Assembly: GCF_001580015.1 (NCBI RefSeq)
Contig: NZ_LSZQ01000028.1
Span: 1-64,000 of the forward strand
Origin: Cephaloticoccus primus
Lineage (GTDB): Bacteria; Verrucomicrobiota; Verrucomicrobiia; Opitutales; Opitutaceae
DNA: 64,000 bases
Direction: 5' to 3'
Part shown: one piece after another, positions 60,100 to 64,000 of the stretch
Layout of the letters: each line of letters opens with the position of its first letter
Position numbering within the stretch: the stretch's first letter is position 1
The notes under the pieces: model-generated
The model's input: only the letters and a program-made list of their open reading frames with translations
The model's database searches: none
Told to the model about the DNA's origin: nothing
Program-made: the position numbers and the translations under genes

Positions 60100-60728
60100 T
60101 CCGCCGTACGCCCCGACTTCTCTCACGTGTCAAGTGGCACGCAGCCGCCCGTGCGGGCACACTCGCGTGCCTCGCCGTTGCAATCGCTGCTCCCTCCGCA
60201 CACACGCACGCCGCCGAGCCGCCGCCCACCGTGATTGAGTGCGTGGGCCCCGCCGAGTTGATCAGCAGTGATACCGAGAGCGTCGCCACGTTTCGCGACT
60301 CCGTCGTCGTCACGGGCAATAACCTCTCGCTGCACTGCGACTTCCTGAAAGTCGTCGCCACGCGCAAAGGCGATCCCGAGGCCACGCTCGGCCAGTACGG
60401 AAACTTCAAGTCGCTCGTCGCCACCGGCCACGTGCGCATCGTCCAAGGCGACCGCGAGGCCACCTGCGGCCGCGCCGAAGTCTTCCCCGGTGAGGACCGC
60501 ATCGTCCTGAGCGAAAACCCCGTCGTGCGCAGCCTCGACGGCGAGTACACCGCCACCGGGCCGCAACTCGTCCTCTACCGCGGCCAACGCCGCGCCGTGA
60601 TTGAGGGCAGCGCGAGTGCGCCCGCCCGGATCACGCTGCCACCGATCAAAGACCTGGGCTTCGACGACGATGCGGGCGGCGGCAACGCGAACAGCGCAAG
60701 CAACGGCAGTCCCGCAGCCCAGCCATGA
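60096..60728 (+). CDS. lptA: LptA-like periplasmic LPS transport protein
   Basis: 210-residue protein with a signal sequence (TLACLAVAIAAPSAHTHAA) and an OstA-type beta-jellyroll (VATFRDSVVVTGNNLSLHCD, LVATGHVRIVQGDREATCGR, EYTATGPQLVLYRGQRRAVI), with an Asp/Asn/Gly-rich end. LptA proteins bridge the periplasm by stacking. Overlaps lptC and lptB by ATGA at both ends, as in other lptCAB operons. Confidence 0.88.
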   Translation: MIRRTPRLLSRVKWHAAARAGTLACLAVAIAAPSAHTHAAEPPPTVIECVGPAELISSDTESVATFRDSVVVTGNNLSLHCDFLKVVATRKGDPEATLGQYGNFKSLVATGHVRIVQGDREATCGRAEVFPGEDRIVLSENPVVRSLDGEYTATGPQLVLYRGQRRAVIEGSASAPARITLPPIKDLGFDDDAGGGNANSASNGSPAAQP

Positions 60729-61567
60729 GCGACCGCACTGCACAATCTCAGGTGCCAACCATGGCGCCGACCGCCACCGCCACCACCAGCGCAGATGCAA
60801 GCGCGGATGCTAGCGCCCCCCATGCCGATGCGGCAGCGCCGCCGCCGGGCCAGCTCGCCGCACAAGGGCTCGTCAAGACCTACGGCGCGCGAAACGTCGT
60901 GGACGGCGTTGACCTCACTTTCCGCCCGGGGGAGGTCGTCGGCCTCCTCGGCCCCAACGGTGCAGGGAAGACCACGACCTTTTACATGATGGTCGGCCTG
61001 GTGCCCGCGACGCGCGGCCGCGTCCACCTCGACTCTGCCGACATCACCCGACTGCGCATGCACGAGCGCGCCCGCCGCGGCATCGGCTACCTGCCGCAGG
61101 AGCCCTCCGTCTTTCGCAAACTCACGGTCGAGGAAAACCTGCTCGCCATCGCCGAGGCGATCCACGTGCCACGCGCCGAGCGGCGCCCCCTCGTGCAGCA
61201 CCACCTCCAGGAGCTGGGGCTCAGCCACGTTGCCAAGCAGAAGGCATTCACACTCTCCGGCGGGGAACGCCGCCGCTTGGAAATCGCGCGCACACTGGTG
61301 ACTCGCCCCAAGTTCCTGCTGATGGATGAGCCCTTTGCGGCGATTGATCCGATCTCCGTTGCCGAGGTGCAGCGCATCATCCTCCAGCTCAAGGCACGCG
61401 GCATCGGTGTCGTGATCTCGGACCACAACGTGCGCGAGACGCTGCGCATCGTCGACCGCGCCTACCTCATCCACCAAGGCCGCGTCCTCACCCAGGGCAG
61501 CGCCCAGTTCCTCATCGATGACCCGCAAGCCCGCGAGTTCTACCTCGGCGAGGACTTCAACCTCTGA
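60725..61567 (+). CDS. lptB: LPS export ABC ATPase LptB
   Basis: ATPase that powers LPS extraction. Walker A GLLGPNGAGKTTTFYMMVGL is the form typical of LptB; the Q-loop region GIGYLPQEPSVFRKLTVEEN, signature LSGGERRRLEIAR, Walker B FLLMDEPFAAIDPISV, and switch His in VISDHNVRETL are all typical. At 280 residues it exceeds the usual 241 by an N-terminal extension of about 38 Ala/Thr/Pro-rich residues before GQLAAQGLVKTYG. lptF and lptG are not in the window. Confidence 0.95.
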   Translation: MSDRTAQSQVPTMAPTATATTSADASADASAPHADAAAPPPGQLAAQGLVKTYGARNVVDGVDLTFRPGEVVGLLGPNGAGKTTTFYMMVGLVPATRGRVHLDSADITRLRMHERARRGIGYLPQEPSVFRKLTVEENLLAIAEAIHVPRAERRPLVQHHLQELGLSHVAKQKAFTLSGGERRRLEIARTLVTRPKFLLMDEPFAAIDPISVAEVQRIILQLKARGIGVVISDHNVRETLRIVDRAYLIHQGRVLTQGSAQFLIDDPQAREFYLGEDFNL

Positions 61568-61618
61568 GCCGCGCGCCTACCCGCACGCCAACCGCCAACC
61601 CTTCCCTCCACGCGCAAA

Positions 61619-62656
61619 GTGAAAAAAGACATTCACGGCATCACCGTCGGGCAGTTCTTCTCGACCTACGGAGAGAAGCTCAAAATGGAGCTGTTGACCC
61701 GCCGCGGCATGGGGCAAAACCGCCTCATCAAAGAAGGCTCCATCAACCGCCCCGCCCTCGCGTTGACCGGCTTCCTGAAATACTTCGCCAACAAACGGAT
61801 CCAGGTCCTCGGCGCCGCCGAGATGACCTACCTGAAAACGCTCAGCCCCGAGCGCAGCACGCTGATCCTGCGCGAGATGGCGCGAAAGCAAATCCCCTGC
61901 CTCGTCCTCACGCGCAACTACCACGCGCCGCAGTGGATGCTCGCCGTGGCCGCCCAGCTCGGGCTGCCCATCTTTCGCACCCCCATGATCACGATGAAAT
62001 ACGTGAACATGGCGACCCTGTGCATCGACAACGAGTTTGCCCCCACGGGGATCGAACACGCGACCACCCTCGACATCAAAGGCGTGGGCGTCCTCCTGCG
62101 CGGCTCCAGCGGCATCGGCAAAAGCGAGTGCGCACTCGCCCTCATCCAGCGCGGACACTCGCTCGTCGCCGACGACCTGACGGTCGTGAAACTCCTCGAC
62201 GAACGCGAGTTGATGGCCACCAGCCGCCCGCTCAACCGCGGCTGGATGGAGTGCCGCGGCATCGGTATCATCAACATCGCCGACATGTTTGGCATCAAAT
62301 CCGTGCGCCACGAGAAACGCATCGACCTCGTTATCTCGCTCCAGGAGTGGACTCCCCAGGTACAGGAAGAGCGCACCGGTCTGGAACAAGCCTACTACAA
62401 CATCCTCGGCATCAAAGTCCCCTACATCGAGCTGTACGTGCGCCCCGGGCGCGACATGGCCCGCCTCGTCGAAGTCGCTGCACTCGTCCAGGCCCTCAAA
62501 CACATCGGCCACGACCCCGCCAAAGAATTTAACGACCGCCTCATCGCCTACATGGCCGAGCAAGCTACGCCCACGCCTACGCCAATGCTAAACCTGAACC
62601 CCTTCGCCGGCGGCTATCCGAGCCACGCGATCAACCCCTACGCGCCGAAAAACTAA
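61619..62656 (+). CDS. hprK: HPr kinase/phosphorylase
   Basis: Bifunctional kinase/phosphorylase acting on Ser-46 of HPr. The N-terminal domain (residues ~1-135) precedes the P-loop GSSGIGKSECALALIQRGHS, then VADDLTVVKL, and the HprK signature MECRGIGIINIADMFGIKSV. Length 345 with a Pro-rich C-terminal extension. The start is a GTG at 61619. In Gram-negative bacteria HprK is often near nitrogen-PTS genes; no HPr gene is visible here, so the target lies elsewhere. It is 51 bp after lptB. Confidence 0.93.
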   Translation: MKKDIHGITVGQFFSTYGEKLKMELLTRRGMGQNRLIKEGSINRPALALTGFLKYFANKRIQVLGAAEMTYLKTLSPERSTLILREMARKQIPCLVLTRNYHAPQWMLAVAAQLGLPIFRTPMITMKYVNMATLCIDNEFAPTGIEHATTLDIKGVGVLLRGSSGIGKSECALALIQRGHSLVADDLTVVKLLDERELMATSRPLNRGWMECRGIGIINIADMFGIKSVRHEKRIDLVISLQEWTPQVQEERTGLEQAYYNILGIKVPYIELYVRPGRDMARLVEVAALVQALKHIGHDPAKEFNDRLIAYMAEQATPTPTPMLNLNPFAGGYPSHAINPYAPKN

Positions 62657-62824
62657 AACATCCACGCCGCGCCAACGCAGCGACGCTTGGTAAACGGGGC
62701 GCGAATCGCGGCGCTTCACAAATAGCGAACCAAGCGAGCAGCGAGCCTGAGCGCTCAGCGTCCCCATCTCCCAAACACCAAGACCACCCGTAGCGCCCAC
62801 TCTCACGCAGATCGCCCTTTACCC

Positions 62825-63583
62825 ATGTCCGCCTCCACACTCCGCCACGACCAACGCCAAGCCGACCAACTCCGCCCGATCCAGTTTGAAATCGGAGTCG
62901 CCCCGAATGCCACAGGCTCGGCTCTCGTCTCCTTCGGGCAAACCCGCGTCATCTGCTCGGCCATGATCGAGCCCAAAGTCCCCGGCTGGATGCGCCAGCA
63001 AGGCGTCAAAGGCGGCTGGCTCACCGCCGAGTACTCGATGCTCCCCTACTCGACCCTCGACCGCAAATCGCGCGACTCCTCGCGCGGCAAACTCGATGGC
63101 CGTTCCGTCGAAATCCAACGCCTCATCGGCCGCTCCCTGCGCGCCGTCCTCGACCTCGATAAACTCGGCGAAAATACCCTGTGGATCGATTGCGACGTCC
63201 TCCAGGCCGACGGCGGCACCCGCACTGCGTCAATCACCGGTGCCTACGTCGCCGCCCGACTGGCCGTACAAAAACTGATCGACGCCAAACGCATCCCCGA
63301 AAACCCCTTTCGCGACTCCGTGGCCGCCGTCAGTGTCGGCATTGTCAAAGGCAGGCCCCTGCTCGACCTCGACTACCTCGAAGACAAAGACGCGGAAGTA
63401 GACTTCAACGTCGTCATGACCGGCAGCGGCCAGTTCGTCGAAATCCAGGGCGCAGGCGAAGAAGCCACCTTCACCCACGAGCAGCTCCAAAGCCTCCTCA
63501 CCCTCGCCACCACCGGCCTGAAAACCCTCTCTGCCCAACAACAAACCACCCTCGCCCGAGCCCTCCTCACCACCACAAGCTAG
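62825..63583 (+). CDS. rph: Ribonuclease PH
   Basis: Phosphorolytic 3'-5' exoribonuclease that trims tRNA 3' ends. Motifs: ALVSFGQTRVICSAMIEPKV, the conserved GWLTAEYSMLPYSTLDRKSR, the helix GRSVEIQRLIGRSLRAVLDL, CDVLQADGGTRTASITGAYV, and DLDYLEDKDAEVDFNVVMTG. Length 252 is near normal (238). The ATG at 62825 has no Shine-Dalgarno sequence. The 168-bp gap from hprK holds nothing I can identify. Confidence 0.96.
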   Translation: MSASTLRHDQRQADQLRPIQFEIGVAPNATGSALVSFGQTRVICSAMIEPKVPGWMRQQGVKGGWLTAEYSMLPYSTLDRKSRDSSRGKLDGRSVEIQRLIGRSLRAVLDLDKLGENTLWIDCDVLQADGGTRTASITGAYVAARLAVQKLIDAKRIPENPFRDSVAAVSVGIVKGRPLLDLDYLEDKDAEVDFNVVMTGSGQFVEIQGAGEEATFTHEQLQSLLTLATTGLKTLSAQQQTTLARALLTTTS

Positions 63584-63885
63584 CTAACCAAAGTTACTGT
63601 CCTGCTGCTTTAGCTACCTAAATGGCAACTTCACTGAGGCTCTCGGGAATTTAGAATTACACGAAAATCTTTTTGGAGAATATTTCAGTATATGTATCCC
63701 CTTTATAGATATTTGGCTTCTCCTGTTTGGTTTCGTAGATTGGTAGTCAGCTTTATTTTAGGGCTTAGGCGTTTCGTCTAGTGGATTGGTGATTATGGCT
63801 TAATGCCTTTGCCTCTATATTTAATCGATCACAGTCCATTTGTCGGGCCAAATACCTAGTTTAAGTAAGTAGGTGCCGTTGGAGA
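63584..63885. other. AT-rich gene-free interval
   Basis: About 300 bp much richer in A and T than anything since the left edge. No gene is supported. Just after rph, AGCTAACCAAAG and CTTTAGCTACC can form an imperfect hairpin (about 63581-63620) that may end rph. The remainder separates rph from the convergent ketosynthase gene and may mark the edge of a segment of different origin. Confidence 0.4.
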
Positions 63886-64000
63886 TCAGCTCCAGCGGCG
63901 GAATATTAGTGAGGTGTTGATGCCACCAAATGCAAAGTTGTTATTCATTACGTATTCGTGCTGCATGTGGCGAGGTTCAGTGAGGTAGTCCAAATCGCCG
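63886..64000 (-). CDS. Beta-ketoacyl-ACP synthase, C-terminal end (partial)
   Basis: The last 37 codons of a leftward gene that runs off the right edge; the TGA is at 63886-63888. The peptide contains LDYLTEPR and ends NNNFAFGGINTSLIFRRWS, which matches the C-terminus of FabF-type ketosynthases (NSFGFGGTNGSLIF in E. coli FabF), including the conserved FGG loop near the active site. The form FAFGGINTSLIF suggests the branch seen in FabF-like enzymes of aryl polyene or related clusters, but the fragment is too short to decide. Confidence 0.8.
   Translation of the reverse strand, partial: GDLDYLTEPRHMQHEYVMNNNFAFGGINTSLIFRRWS

Overview
The window is 64 kb of GC-rich chromosome from a Gram-negative bacterium. 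It encodes LPS assembly (lptC-lptA-lptB, kdsC, heptose kinase and phosphatase), TonB-dependent and OprP-like outer-membrane proteins, HPr kinase, a DUF5069 protein and a complete Bat (aerotolerance-type) locus. This mix, with almost no recognisable Shine-Dalgarno sequences, fits Verrucomicrobiota, most likely the Opitutales/Puniceicoccales side. That placement is inference; no rRNA or marker gene here settles it.

Layout. 0.2-10 kb: a secreted propeller-like protein, xerC-like recombinase, mazG, trpC-rsmA, a secreted protein, a HTH/PIN toxin-antitoxin pair, an exo-endo-phosphatase protein and tRNA-His. 10-23 kb: an ElyC/YdcF-type protein, the DUF47-Pit phosphate pair, a TonB receptor of lower GC, then a leftward phosphate run (OprP-like porin, pstS, pstC, pstA, pstB) and tRNA-Pro. 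23-36 kb: RRM protein, DEAD-box helicase, FKBP, purC, a glucosaminidase, cinA, uvrC, a second HTH/PIN pair, a MuiA-like protein and enolase. 36-46 kb: a Gdx/SugE exporter, then moxR, DUF58, batA, a batB-batC fusion, a batD-batE fusion and gluQ. 46-64 kb: small conserved and secreted proteins, DUF192, a peptidase M24, an overlapping hldA-gmhB-tlyA chain, nadK, rpiB, a fused E1 alpha/beta dehydrogenase, and a kdsC-lptC-lptA-lptB chain followed by hprK and rph. The right edge is AT-richer and ends in the tail of a leftward beta-ketoacyl synthase.

The most unusual content is two families of structured repeats. Type I elements (nine copies, full form about 310-340 bp) have inverted ends of the form CCACTRCGCGTGG and contain three palindromes. 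Between copies the palindromes change sequence on both arms at once, so pairing is kept while sequence is lost; in two copies a 24-26 bp perfect stem has been replaced entirely. Most copies start within about 60 bp of a stop codon. Type II elements (about ten recognisable copies, 45-55 bp) consist of a small triloop hairpin, an A/T-rich spacer and a second hairpin whose loop is almost always TCGTTG (CAACGA on the other strand) on covarying stems. Type II copies lie end to end with Type I termini, form a cluster of three, supply stop codons and C-terminal residues to neighbouring genes, abut the nadK start and appear to have inserted in frame in gluQ. Such in-frame insertion is known from Rickettsia palindromic elements, but I know of no description of these two families. 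No transposase for them is in the window; the nearest recombinase gene is the xerC-like one, 18 bp from a Type I end.

Other points: CinA and UvrC lack residues normally conserved in their families, GmhB lacks most of its zinc cysteines, and RsmA, PstC and PstA carry large insertions.
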